Assembly: GCF_014269035.2 (NCBI RefSeq) | Contig: NZ_JABWRP020000015.1 | Coordinates: 105,751-169,750 of the forward strand | DNA length: 64,000 nucleotides | Direction of reading: 5' to 3' | From: Pseudomonas vlassakiae | Lineage (GTDB): Bacteria; Pseudomonadota; Gammaproteobacteria; Pseudomonadales; Pseudomonadaceae | In this document: piece by piece, positions 7,653 to 16,495 of the stretch | Position numbering within the stretch: the stretch's first letter is position 1 | Layout: each line of letters begins with the position of its first letter | The notes under the pieces: model-generated | The model's input: only the letters and a program-made list of their open reading frames with translations | Databases searched by the model: none | Told to the model about the DNA's origin: nothing | Made by a program: the position numbers and the translations under genes

Positions 7653-8714
7653 ATGTTCCCGAAAAACGCCTGGTACGTCGCCTGCACCCCTGACGAAATC
7701 ACCGAAAAGCCCCTGGGCCGGCAGATCTGCGGGGAAAAGATGGTGTTCTACCGCGGTCAGCAGAACCTGATCCGCGCCGTCGAGGATTTCTGCCCGCACC
7801 GTGGGGCACCGTTGTCCCTGGGCTATGTCGAGCATGGCAACCTCGTCTGCGGTTACCATGGCCTGGTCATGGGCGGCGATGGCAAGGCCGTCGAGATGCC
7901 AGGCCAGCGGGTACGGGGCTTCCCCTGCAACAAGGCCTATGCCACGGTCGAGCGTTATGGCTTTGTCTGGGTCTGGCCCGGCGATCAGGCACTGGCCGAC
8001 CCCGCCAGCCTGTGCCACCTGCCGTGGGCAGAGAGTGACGAGTGGGCTTACGGCGGCGGGTTGTTCCACATCAATTGCGACTATCGCCTGATGATCGACA
8101 ACCTGATGGACCTGACCCACGAAACCTACGTTCACGCCTCCAGCATCGGCCAGAAGGAAATCGACGAAGCACCGCCGGTCACTACGGTCAACGGCGACGA
8201 GGTGGTCACTGCCCGCCACATGCAGAACATCATGGCGCCACCGTTCTGGCGCATGGCGCTGCGGGGCAATCAGCTGCCCGACGACCAGCCGGTCGACCGC
8301 TGGCAGATCTGCCGTTTCACCCCACCCAGCCATGTCCTGATCGAAGTGGGCGTGGCGCTCGCCGGCAAAGGGGGCTACCACGCGGCCGCCCAGGACAAAG
8401 CGTCGAGCATCGTGGTCGACTTCATCACACCGGAGACCGAGACCTCGATCTGGTACTTCTGGGGCATGGCGCGCAACTTCAACCCTGAGGATCAGGCCCT
8501 GACCGCCAGCATTCGCGAAGGGCAGGGCAAGATCTTCAGCGAAGACCTCGACATGCTTGAACAGCAACAGGCCAACCTGCTGGCGAACCCGCAGCGCAAC
8601 CTGCTCAAGCTCAATATCGATGCGGGCGGCGTGCAGGCGCGACGCATACTCGAGCGGCGGGTCGCCCAAGAACAGGCCGGCGCCGCTGCAGCGCTGATCG
8701 CAACCGCGCAGTAA
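7653..8714 (+). CDS. vanA: Vanillate O-demethylase, oxygenase subunit VanA
   Basis: Rieske non-haem iron oxygenase of 353 residues that demethylates vanillate to protocatechuate and formaldehyde with VanB as reductase. The Rieske cluster ligands are Cys47, His49, Cys66 and His69 (CPHRGAPL and CGYHG). The mononuclear iron site is in NLMDLTHETYVHAS. The N-terminus MFPKNAWYVAC is characteristic of VanA. The start has CGGAGAATCGG upstream. vanB follows after 57 bp, and the regulator vanR lies convergent downstream. Length and order match vanAB-vanR loci of other pseudomonads. No downstream protocatechuate genes are in the window. Confidence 0.95.
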   Translation: MFPKNAWYVACTPDEITEKPLGRQICGEKMVFYRGQQNLIRAVEDFCPHRGAPLSLGYVEHGNLVCGYHGLVMGGDGKAVEMPGQRVRGFPCNKAYATVERYGFVWVWPGDQALADPASLCHLPWAESDEWAYGGGLFHINCDYRLMIDNLMDLTHETYVHASSIGQKEIDEAPPVTTVNGDEVVTARHMQNIMAPPFWRMALRGNQLPDDQPVDRWQICRFTPPSHVLIEVGVALAGKGGYHAAAQDKASSIVVDFITPETETSIWYFWGMARNFNPEDQALTASIREGQGKIFSEDLDMLEQQQANLLANPQRNLLKLNIDAGGVQARRILERRVAQEQAGAAAALIATAQ

Positions 8715-8771
8715 ACGTCCCCGTCGATGCCCAGACCGGCCATCCCGGTGGCCGTCCATGCAAGGTGAGCC

Positions 8772-9722
8772 ATGATTGAAGTCGTCGTCACAGCCCGAAC
8801 CCGTGAAGCCGAAGGTATCTGCAGCTACGAATTGCGCTGCGCCCAAGGCCAGCCGCTACCCGCATTCAGTGCCGGGGCGCACATCGATGTGCACTTGCCC
8901 GGCGGCCTGGTGCGCCAGTACTCCTTGTGCAATCACCCGCAGGAGCGTCACCGCTACCTGATCGGCGTGCTTAATGATGCAGCATCGCGCGGCGGCTCCC
9001 GCTGCCTGCACGAGCAGGTCGAAGCCGGGCAGCGGCTGCTGATCAGCGAGCCGCGCAATCTCTTTGCCCTGGCGCCCGGTGCCCGCCGCAGTTTGCTGTT
9101 TGCCGGCGGCATCGGGATCACCCCGATCCTGTGCATGGCAGAGCAGTTGTGGCTGCAAGGCGATCACTTCGAGTTGCACTACTGCGCCCGCTCCAGCGAG
9201 CGTGCGGCATTTCTCCAGCGCCTGGCGGCGACACCGTTCGCCGGCCGGGTCCATCTGCATTTCGACGCGCTCCCGCAGACCCGGCTCGACCTGGCCCAGG
9301 TACTGGCCGTGCCCGGCGCGGAGGATCACCTGTACGTCTGCGGCCCGGCTGGCTTCATGCAGCAGGTACTGGACGATGCCCGCCGTCAGGGTTGGCAGGA
9401 CACCCAGCTGCACCGCGAGTACTTCGCCGCCGCGCCAGTCGACACCGCGGGTGACGGGGTGTTTTCGGTCAGGCTCGCCAGCACCGGCCAGGTGTTCGAG
9501 ATCCCCGCGGACAAGACCGTGGTTCAGGTTTTGCAAAGCCACGGCGTGCCGATGGCGGTGTCGTGCGAGCAGGGGGTCTGCGGTACCTGCCTGACCCGGG
9601 TGCTGGAAGGCGTGCCGGAGCATCGCGACCTGTACCTGACCGAAGCCGAGCAGGCCGCCAATGACCAGTTCACCCCGTGCTGTTCACGGGCCAGGACGCC
9701 CATGCTGGTGCTGGACCTGTAG
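8772..9722 (+). CDS. vanB: Vanillate O-demethylase, reductase subunit VanB
   Basis: Class IA-type oxygenase reductase, 316 residues. It has an N-terminal flavin-binding barrel (RQYSLCNHP near residues 47-55), an NAD-binding part (LLFAGGIGITPILCMA and YVCGPAGFM), and a C-terminal plant-type 2Fe-2S domain with CEQGVCGTC and a distal Cys in TPCCSRA. It passes electrons from NAD(P)H to VanA. The GGTGAGCC ribosome binding site precedes ATG 8772. It ends 7 bp from the convergent vanR stop. Confidence 0.94.
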   Translation: MIEVVVTARTREAEGICSYELRCAQGQPLPAFSAGAHIDVHLPGGLVRQYSLCNHPQERHRYLIGVLNDAASRGGSRCLHEQVEAGQRLLISEPRNLFALAPGARRSLLFAGGIGITPILCMAEQLWLQGDHFELHYCARSSERAAFLQRLAATPFAGRVHLHFDALPQTRLDLAQVLAVPGAEDHLYVCGPAGFMQQVLDDARRQGWQDTQLHREYFAAAPVDTAGDGVFSVRLASTGQVFEIPADKTVVQVLQSHGVPMAVSCEQGVCGTCLTRVLEGVPEHRDLYLTEAEQAANDQFTPCCSRARTPMLVLDL

Positions 9723-9729
9723 AGTGCGC

Positions 9730-10443
9730 CTAGTCGCCCCTGGAAATCACCTGGACGCCACTTGCCGTGCTGGCCGCGCCGAACACTTCGGCATAGCGCA
9801 GTGTGGCATTGGCGTGTTCGCGCATGATGTTTTCGGCGCGTGCGCCCTGGCCGTTGCGCAGTGCATCGACCAATGAGTGGTGCTGCATGTGGGCGTAATT
9901 GAAGCGCCGGTACTCGCGGGCCATGTCGTCGCGGTCGAAGGCCAGCGCCGACACCGAGGCGAACGGGCGATGGTCATTGCGCGCCAGCGCCTCGGCAATG
10001 GCCGGGTTGCCGCTGCCGGCCACGATCACCTGGTGCAAGCGCACGTTGAGGTCGTGATAGGCCGCCAGGTCCTGTTCGGTGATGTAGCCCTTGGCGAACA
10101 GGGCGTCGCCCTCATCGAGGCATTGCACCAGGGTGGCCATGGCCTGCGCGTCCAGGCCACGTTCGGCGCACAGGCGGGCGGCCAGCCCTTCAAGAACGCC
10201 GCGGACCTCCACCGCGCCGGTGAGGTCATCGACGCTCAATGTACGCACCTGGAAACCCTTGCCGCCATGGCGCACCAGCAGGCCTTCCTGTTCCAGGGTG
10301 CGGAACGCCATGCGCACCGGCATGCGGGAAACGCCGAAACGTTCTGCGGTAGGGACTTCCATCAACCGTTCACCGCCGGCCAGTTCGCCGGAGGCGATCA
10401 TCTTGCGCAGGGCGACCAGGATGGTCTGGCCGTGTTTGCTCAT
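9730..10443 (-). CDS. vanR: GntR-family (FCD) regulator, likely VanR
   Basis: Protein of 237 residues. Its N-terminal winged helix-turn-helix (ERFGVSRMPVRMAFRTLEQE) is typical of GntR, and an FCD-type effector domain occupies residues about 75-220. The start chosen is ATG 10443 (MSKHGQT), which has GAGG upstream; earlier ATGs have no ribosome binding site. It is convergent with vanAB, the usual place for the vanillate-responsive repressor VanR. The TGGATCCA sites at the vanA promoter are the probable targets. The name rests on family and context. Confidence 0.85.
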   Translation of the reverse strand: MSKHGQTILVALRKMIASGELAGGERLMEVPTAERFGVSRMPVRMAFRTLEQEGLLVRHGGKGFQVRTLSVDDLTGAVEVRGVLEGLAARLCAERGLDAQAMATLVQCLDEGDALFAKGYITEQDLAAYHDLNVRLHQVIVAGSGNPAIAEALARNDHRPFASVSALAFDRDDMAREYRRFNYAHMQHHSLVDALRNGQGARAENIMREHANATLRYAEVFGAASTASGVQVISRGD

Positions 10444-10571
10444 TGCACGCGACCTCAACGAAGGGGCCGCCATGGTAACGCAAGCGGCACGGACGTTGCA
10501 CTGCGCAGGTGGTGCTTGCGGTAATCTGTGCGCGGCATGGAACTGGCCCGCTGACAACAAGGTAGAGACCT

Positions 10572-11510
10572 TTGAAACTTCACCAACTCAAGGCGCTGGT
10601 CGCCATCCACAACGCAGGCAGCATTCTCGAAGCGTCCAAGCTCATGCATATCACCCAGCCTGCACTGAGCCGGTCGATCAAGGAGCTGGAGCGCGAGGTC
10701 GGTTTCACCCTGTTGCAGCGCTCATCCAAAGGCATGGCCCTGACCGAGGAAGGCAAGCGTGTCATCCGCCATGCCAACCTGGTGGTGGAAAGCATTCGCC
10801 GCCTGCAGATCGAAGCGGCCAGTATCCAGGACGCTGCGGTGGGCGCAGTGTCCATCGGGGTGACTTCGCTGACGGCGATGCTGGACGGGGTCGACGACAG
10901 CATCCTGGCCTTCCGGCGCAAATACCCGCGGGTGAAGATCACCATCACCGACCTGCGCCCCAGTCAGATTCTGCAACGGCTGCGCGATGGCAGCCTGGAT
11001 TTCGCCATTACTTCGCAGCAGCCGTTGAGCCGGCTCAACCTGGACTGGGAAGCGCTTGGCAGCATCAAGGGGCGGGTGATCTGCCATGCGTCGAATCAGC
11101 AGAAGTTCGCCAAGTCACTGCGCACCTTGCAATACGCCCCGTGGATCAGCCTGGATGAACTCTCGGACCCGGCATCGCAGTTTCACCAGCTGTTCGATAG
11201 CAACGGCCTGCGGGTGCCGCAGAACACCATTGAATGCACGTCGGTGATGATGGCGCTGAAGCTGTTGAAGAACACCGAATCGTTGATGACCATCAGTGAG
11301 CTGGCCGTGGACCAGGGGTTTGCCTTTGGCGTTGATGGCGAGTACCTGGCCGTGGCAGTGCAGGAGCTGATTCCGGATTACCCGGTCAACCTGGTCTGCA
11401 TCGACCGCCACAGCCTGACCGCACCCGCCCAGGAACTGTTTCACAGCTTGCGCGGGCAGGTGCTCAGGCACACCCGCCCGGCGCCGTCAGAAGTGGTAGT
11501 ACATGCCTAG
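10572..11510 (+). CDS. LysR-type transcriptional regulator
   Basis: Regulator of 312 residues with the canonical N-terminal helix-turn-helix (ILEASKLMHITQPALSRSIKELE) and a C-terminal substrate-binding domain. Translation begins at TTG 10572; GGTAGAG lies upstream, and no better ATG keeps the KLHQLKAL start. It is divergent from vanR and convergent with the porin gene, whose stop it overlaps by 24 bp. It could control the neighbouring porin/transporter/amidohydrolase genes or vanR; the sequence does not say. The effector-domain ligand is unknown. Confidence 0.88.
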   Translation: MKLHQLKALVAIHNAGSILEASKLMHITQPALSRSIKELEREVGFTLLQRSSKGMALTEEGKRVIRHANLVVESIRRLQIEAASIQDAAVGAVSIGVTSLTAMLDGVDDSILAFRRKYPRVKITITDLRPSQILQRLRDGSLDFAITSQQPLSRLNLDWEALGSIKGRVICHASNQQKFAKSLRTLQYAPWISLDELSDPASQFHQLFDSNGLRVPQNTIECTSVMMALKLLKNTESLMTISELAVDQGFAFGVDGEYLAVAVQELIPDYPVNLVCIDRHSLTAPAQELFHSLRGQVLRHTRPAPSEVVVHA

Positions 11511-12617
11511 GGAGAGGTTGCCGGGGTCGTCGCCCAGCTGGTCCAGCGGAGTGCCAGCGTAGGTGACCGAGGACGCAGGCTGGTTGAAGATCTTGCCAAC
11601 CCGCCCATACACAGCCCAGCGCGGGTTGATGAAATGATCGTAGCCGAGCATCACCCCTTGGGCATTCTTGTCGCGCGCCGTGACCTGGCGCTGCATCACG
11701 GCCAGGCGCAGCACGTCCAGCTGGCCAACCGGTGCCATTACGCCGAAGGTGTACAGCGTGGTACTGGGGGTGCCGTGCTGGTCGACGGCCTGGTGTTGCC
11801 AGGTCAGGCTGGTGGCCAGCGGGCCGAAATCGTAGAACGTCGACAGGCTCTTGTAATGGTTGGCGGTCTGGCGTGAGGTGCCGCCGTCGTCCCAAGGGTC
11901 GCTGTAATACAGGTTGTAGGAGGCCAGCAGCATCAGCGTACTGGTGCGGTATTGCAGCCTGGCGCCGCCACCGCGCACGGTACGCCCCTGGCTGGCGGCA
12001 TCATCGAAGCCGAAGGTCACTGCGGTGCCGAGGCTGAAACCGTTCAGGGTCGGGCTGGTGTAGGCCAGGGTATGTTTCGGCCGCAGGTCCAGGTTGTAGG
12101 CACCTTTGCCAGCGGCAGGCAGGGCCAGGAAGGTGTAGGGCGAGCCATACGTGGCGAGGAACGGGTCGGCGTAGGTCGGGGTGCCCATGCTGTAGGTCTT
12201 GCCGAACTCAAGCTTGCCCAGGGTTCGCGAGCGCAAGGCCAGCGTGGCCAGGCGCAGGCTGCCGATCGTGTCCCAGGTCCCTTCCAAGGCTTTGCCGTTG
12301 ACGTTGAAGCCCTCTTCGACATCCAGCTCCACGACAGTATCGGTGCCCACTGCCTTCCTGGCATACAGCCCGAGCTTGTTGGTCCATGCGCCGCCACCGG
12401 CCAGACGAAAACCCGAATGGTGCTGCGAGTCGTGATAGCTGGTGAAGGCGTCCACGGTGCCGTAGACCTTGAGCTTGTCATCGAAGCCGTTATCCACCCC
12501 GTAATAACCGAAGCCTGGCGCAATCCGGCCCAGGCTCGGGAAGCCCTCGGCGTGCGCCTGCACGGCAAGGGCGGCACATTGAATCATCAACAGCATCGAG
12601 GTAGTGCGAGTGTTCAT
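11487..12617 (-). CDS. Outer-membrane general porin
   Basis: Beta-barrel porin of 376 residues. A signal peptide ends near VQAHA (residue about 23). Alternating amphipathic strands follow, and the protein ends LSLGMYYHF, with the terminal Phe needed for outer-membrane insertion. It resembles Gram-negative porins of the Porin_4/OmpC-like group rather than OprD. Its neighbours are an MHS transporter and an amidohydrolase, so I infer that it lets their substrate through the outer membrane. It overlaps the LysR gene tail to tail, unusual but harmless. Confidence 0.82.
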   Translation of the reverse strand: MNTRTTSMLLMIQCAALAVQAHAEGFPSLGRIAPGFGYYGVDNGFDDKLKVYGTVDAFTSYHDSQHHSGFRLAGGGAWTNKLGLYARKAVGTDTVVELDVEEGFNVNGKALEGTWDTIGSLRLATLALRSRTLGKLEFGKTYSMGTPTYADPFLATYGSPYTFLALPAAGKGAYNLDLRPKHTLAYTSPTLNGFSLGTAVTFGFDDAASQGRTVRGGGARLQYRTSTLMLLASYNLYYSDPWDDGGTSRQTANHYKSLSTFYDFGPLATSLTWQHQAVDQHGTPSTTLYTFGVMAPVGQLDVLRLAVMQRQVTARDKNAQGVMLGYDHFINPRWAVYGRVGKIFNQPASSVTYAGTPLDQLGDDPGNLSLGMYYHF

Positions 12618-12990
12618 TCACGACTCCAGGCCAACTCACTGATGGGGTGGCCCGTAGCGTCGATGAACAGATCGTTTCAGTGCGATTGCTTATTCGGCAA
12701 CCCTATGCCGCTTGGTTAATCAGCTGCTGGCGCTGCCCACGTCTGGCGGCGACGCCTGCTGCAGAGCGCCTGCCAGCACCCGACAAGGTGCCGTGCGGTG
12801 GGCCGCTCAGTGTGCGTTAACGGGGCAGCGGGTACAGGCAGGGCGAACGGTGCGCCACTTCAGGGCATGTTGGCCGTGGCCTGCGCGGAGTGATTAACCC
12901 TCGGTTAGGTGTATGCCGAAACTGCAAGTGTGTTGCGTGCCCGATTGGCCGATAGTCGTGGCACGCCGCGATTTGCCATCGGAGAACACA
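12618..12990. promoter_or_regulatory. Divergent intergenic region, porin / MHS transporter
   Basis: 373 bp without a convincing gene. It must hold the divergent promoters. The clearest element is the 13-bp palindrome TAACCCTCGGTTA at 12895-12907, about 85 bp before the transporter start, a possible operator. Short open frames here have no ribosome binding site or recognisable content. Confidence 0.4.
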
Positions 12991-14295
12991 ATGACAACAC
13001 CGCTACCCGCATCGACCGCCGTGCAGCCCGGCGCGCATAGCGCCGCACAAGGGGGGCGTGCTTCGCGCAAGACCTTGGTCGCCTGTTCGCTGGGCAATGC
13101 GCTGGAAATGTACGACTTCACGATCTACAGCTTCTTCGCCGTGCTGATCGGCAAGCATTTCTTCCCCGCCGAATCGGCGACGGCGTCGTTATTGATGTCG
13201 CTGGCCACCTTTGGTGTGGGTTTCCTCATGCGTCCCATCGGGGCAATGGTCATCGGCCGCTATGCCGACCGGCATGGGCGCAAGGCCGCCTTGAGCCTCA
13301 CCATCGGCCTGATGACCCTGGGCACCGCGTTGATCGCCTTTGCGCCCACCTATTCGCAGATTGGCATTTTCGCCACGCTGTTGCTGGTGCTCGGTCGACT
13401 CATTCAAGGCCTGTCGGCAGGCGGGGAGGTCGGGACTGCATCGGTGTTTCTGATGGAGTCGAGTGCGGCCAGCAACCGTTGTCGGAATGTCAGCTGGCAA
13501 GCCGCCAGCCAGGGGTATGCCGCCTTGGTGGGCGCCGCCTTCGGCTTTGCGCTGCACCAGTCGCTTGACCCCGTGGCACTGGAAAGCTGGGGGTGGCGGC
13601 TACCCTTCATCGTCGGGCTGCTGATCGGCCCGGTCGGTTGGTACATTCGCACGCGCCTGCCAGAAACCCACGAGGCGACGCCAGTGTCGCATGGCGGACA
13701 AGGGCTCGATGCGCAACTGCTCAAACGCATCACCCTGGGCATCGGCCTGATGGCCAGTTCGACCATCGGCATGTACCTGTTGGTGTTCTACATGCCCACC
13801 TACCTCACCACCACCTTGCAGTATCCGCCTGGCAGCGCCATGGCCATCGCCTGCATCAGCAGCGGCTGCATGGCGGTGATCTGCCCGCTGGCGGGCAAGT
13901 TTGCCGACCGGTACCAGTTGCGCAAGCGCCTGCTGGCCTGGACGGTGGCCACGCCGGTGATGCTGATCCTGCCAGTGTTCCACCTGCTCGGGCAGGTGCG
14001 CGACCTGGGCCTGGCCATGATGTGCGTCGCGGTGTTGATCTTGCCGACCTGCATCGGTGCGGGTGCGTTCTTCGCGCTGATCATGGAGGGCTTCCCGAAA
14101 GCCCGGCGCTCCTTCGGCACCTCGGTCAGTTACAGCCTCGGCGTGACCCTCTTCGGCGGCTTCGCGCCGCTGGTGGCCACCTGGCTGATCGCCGCGCTGC
14201 AAACCCCGATGGCGCCGGCCTATTTCCTCCTGGCGGGTGGCGTGGTCAGCCTGGCCTGCCTCCGTTATTTCCCTGAAAACAAAGGATGCGAGTGA
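12991..14295 (+). CDS. MFS transporter, metabolite:H+ symporter (MHS) type
   Basis: Inner-membrane transporter of 434 residues with 12 hydrophobic segments. LGNALEMYDFTIYSFFA and the loop GRYADRHGRKAAL are hallmarks of the MHS family (ProP, KgtP, ShiA). The loop RLIQGLSAGGEVGTASVFL is also typical. The start is ATG 12991 with GGAGAACAC upstream; an upstream in-frame ATG at 12913 has no ribosome binding site. It is followed one base later by the amidohydrolase, so the pair is co-transcribed. Import of an acyl-amino acid or aromatic acid conjugate is inferred from that partner. Confidence 0.87.
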   Translation: MTTPLPASTAVQPGAHSAAQGGRASRKTLVACSLGNALEMYDFTIYSFFAVLIGKHFFPAESATASLLMSLATFGVGFLMRPIGAMVIGRYADRHGRKAALSLTIGLMTLGTALIAFAPTYSQIGIFATLLLVLGRLIQGLSAGGEVGTASVFLMESSAASNRCRNVSWQAASQGYAALVGAAFGFALHQSLDPVALESWGWRLPFIVGLLIGPVGWYIRTRLPETHEATPVSHGGQGLDAQLLKRITLGIGLMASSTIGMYLLVFYMPTYLTTTLQYPPGSAMAIACISSGCMAVICPLAGKFADRYQLRKRLLAWTVATPVMLILPVFHLLGQVRDLGLAMMCVAVLILPTCIGAGAFFALIMEGFPKARRSFGTSVSYSLGVTLFGGFAPLVATWLIAALQTPMAPAYFLLAGGVVSLACLRYFPENKGCE

Positions 14296-14296
14296 C

Positions 14297-15481
14297 ATGG
14301 GTACGTTCCTGAGCAAACCGCCTCGGTGCGAGGCTGCGGCACTGGATGAGTTCGTCACGCTGCGCCGACAGATCCACGCCGCGCCGGAACTGGGCGGCGA
14401 CACCCCCGACACCGCCGCGCTGGTGGCCGACAGGCTCCAGGCGTGGGGCTACGAGGTCCATCGCAACGTGGGCGGGCATGGTGTGGTCGGCGTGTTGAAG
14501 GTGGGCAACGGTCCACGCAGCATCGGGTTGCGCGCCGACATGGATGCCTTGCCCATGACCGAGAAAAACCCCTTCGCCCATGCCAGCAAGATCCCCGGTC
14601 GCATGCATGCCTGTGGCCATGACGGGCATACCGCAATCCTCCTGGCCGCCGCTTCGCAGCTGGCTGCCACGCGAGATTTCAATGGCACGTTGAATGTGAT
14701 CTTCCAGCCGGATGAAGAAGGCCTGGCCGGGGCCAAGGCCATGCTCGACGATGGCCTGTTCGAGCGTTTTCCGTGTGATTCGGTGTACGCCCTGCACAAC
14801 ATGCCTGGCTTGCCGGTGGGCACCTGCGTGGTTCAGGCCGGGCCAACCATGGCGTCTTCGCAGCGCGTCAGCATTCGCATCACCGGCAAGGGTGGCCACG
14901 GTGCGATGCCGGAACTGTCGGTCGACCCGGTGATGGCGCTGAACAGCCTGATCAGCGCCATCCAGACCATCAAGTCGCGCAACCTGAGTGTCGAGGAATA
15001 CGCGGTCATCAGCATTGGCATGATCCAGGCCGGCACCGTCTACAACATCATCCCCGATGAAGCGTGCATGCTGCTGAGCGTGCGCACAGACACGGCCGAA
15101 ACGCAGCAGAAAATCAACAGTCGCATCGACGCCCTGGTCAAAGGCCATGCCGAAAGCTACGGCGTGCAGATCGATGTGCAGTTCACTCAACTGGCGCCGG
15201 CGCTGTGCAACAGCGACCAGGAAAGCGCGTTGCTGCGTGACAGCCTGAGGCCGTTGTTCGCTGACGGTGCGCTGCTGGATACGATGCCGAAAAAAGTCAT
15301 GGGCACCGAGGACTTCGCCTACATGCTGCAGGCGCGGCCAGGCTGCTATTTCATGCTGGGCAACGGTACCGGCGAGTTCCATGGCTGCTCGGTGCACAAC
15401 CCGCACTATGACTTCAACGATGCGCTGGTGAAGATAGGCGCCGATTGCTGGGTGAAATGGGTCCGGGACTACCTGCGTTGA
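14297..15481 (+). CDS. M20-family metal-dependent amidohydrolase
   Basis: Hydrolase of 394 residues of the M20D group (hippurate/N-acetyl-amino acid/IAA-amino acid amidohydrolases). Metal-binding motifs are visible: RADMDALPMTE, HACGHDGHTA and FQPDEEG, then MGTEDFAYM and a final HNPHYDFND. The lid domain lies around residues 190-300. It hydrolyses an amide bond of an N-acyl compound in the cytoplasm. It directly follows the MHS transporter (TGACATG junction), suggesting uptake then hydrolysis of the same compound. The specific substrate is not evident. Confidence 0.87.
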   Translation: MGTFLSKPPRCEAAALDEFVTLRRQIHAAPELGGDTPDTAALVADRLQAWGYEVHRNVGGHGVVGVLKVGNGPRSIGLRADMDALPMTEKNPFAHASKIPGRMHACGHDGHTAILLAAASQLAATRDFNGTLNVIFQPDEEGLAGAKAMLDDGLFERFPCDSVYALHNMPGLPVGTCVVQAGPTMASSQRVSIRITGKGGHGAMPELSVDPVMALNSLISAIQTIKSRNLSVEEYAVISIGMIQAGTVYNIIPDEACMLLSVRTDTAETQQKINSRIDALVKGHAESYGVQIDVQFTQLAPALCNSDQESALLRDSLRPLFADGALLDTMPKKVMGTEDFAYMLQARPGCYFMLGNGTGEFHGCSVHNPHYDFNDALVKIGADCWVKWVRDYLR

Positions 15482-15490
15482 GGTGCAGCA

Positions 15491-16402
15491 TCAGGCTGGC
15501 GGCTGTTGAAACAGCTCGCGGATCACCCCTCTGATCCAGCGATTGCCAGCGTCCTGGTGATAGCGCGCATGCCAATGCTGCTTGACGGTGAAGCGCTCTA
15601 CGGCAAACGGGCAGTCATGCAGCCTCAGCCCGTGCATGTCGGCAAGTGTCTGGCCGATGTGCCGCGGCAGCGTGGCGACCAGGTCGGTGGTCCCGACGAT
15701 CATGCCCAAGCCGAGAAAGCCGGGCAGTTCGAGCATGGTCCTGCGCTCGATCCCGGCCCGCGCCAGGCCGGTTTCGAGCAGCTTCTGCCCGGTCCCGGCA
15801 CTGATCTGCACGTGCCCCTCGGCCCGGTAGCGCGCCACGCTCATGCCATCGCCCAACCGCGGATGCTGTGCGCTGCTCAGGCAAACCCAGTCCTGTTCGA
15901 ACAGCACCTGTTGATACATGCCCGCGCCAAGCCCGGGCACCAAACCGATGGCCAGGTCCGCTTCACCGGATTCCAGCGCGCTCTCGGTATTGCCATCGAT
16001 CCGCGCCGCTTCCAGGCGAATGCCCGGCGCATGGCTGCGCAAATGGTTGAGGATGCTGGGCAGCAAGGTGATATGGCTGGCATCGCTGACACACAGGCGA
16101 AAGCGCCGTTGTGCCGTGGCTGGCATGAACTGTGGCGCCCAGTCGCTGAGGCGGCGCAGTGATTCCAGCACTTCCCGGCACGGCCCTATCAGCTGGTCGG
16201 CCCGCGGGGTAGGGGCCATGCCGCCCGGCGTGCGCACGAACAACGGGTCGTTCAACTGCTCACGCAGGCGCCCCAGCCAGATGCTCAGGGTCGGTTGGCT
16301 CTGGCCCAGCTGCTCGGCGGCGCGGGTCACGCTTCGGCACTGGTAAAGCACCTCGAACAACTGCAGCAGCTTGGGTTCCGGCAAGGGTTCGAGCGGGGTC
16401 AT
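15491..16402 (-). CDS. LysR-type regulator divergent from the PanE/CaiB operon
   Basis: Regulator of 303 residues with helix-turn-helix SVTRAAEQLGQSQPTLSIWLGRLRE near the N-terminus and a PBP2-type effector domain. It resembles the NodD/NahR/LinR subgroup of LysR proteins, often activators of aromatic catabolism. I start it at ATG 16402; ATG 16435 is the alternative and would run through the palindrome. It is divergent from the operon at 16496-22229, and the shared promoter region carries a perfect 18-bp inverted repeat. It is therefore the probable activator of that operon. Confidence 0.87.
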   Translation of the reverse strand: MTPLEPLPEPKLLQLFEVLYQCRSVTRAAEQLGQSQPTLSIWLGRLREQLNDPLFVRTPGGMAPTPRADQLIGPCREVLESLRRLSDWAPQFMPATAQRRFRLCVSDASHITLLPSILNHLRSHAPGIRLEAARIDGNTESALESGEADLAIGLVPGLGAGMYQQVLFEQDWVCLSSAQHPRLGDGMSVARYRAEGHVQISAGTGQKLLETGLARAGIERRTMLELPGFLGLGMIVGTTDLVATLPRHIGQTLADMHGLRLHDCPFAVERFTVKQHWHARYHQDAGNRWIRGVIRELFQQPPA

Positions 16403-16412
16403 TATTGTGAAT

Positions 16413-16430
16413 CTCAATAGTGCTATTGAG
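16413..16430. promoter_or_regulatory. LysR operator candidate, 18-bp perfect palindrome
   Basis: CTCAATAG-TG-CTATTGAG lies between the divergent LysR gene and the seven-gene operon, 11 bp upstream of the LysR start and 65 bp upstream of the operon start. Position and symmetry fit the recognition site of the adjacent regulator. Confidence 0.7.
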
Positions 16431-16495
16431 GCCATTGTATAGCTCAAATAAGCCTCGCTGCATAAGGTAGTCGCAAACCACAGGAGGTCTGCGAC

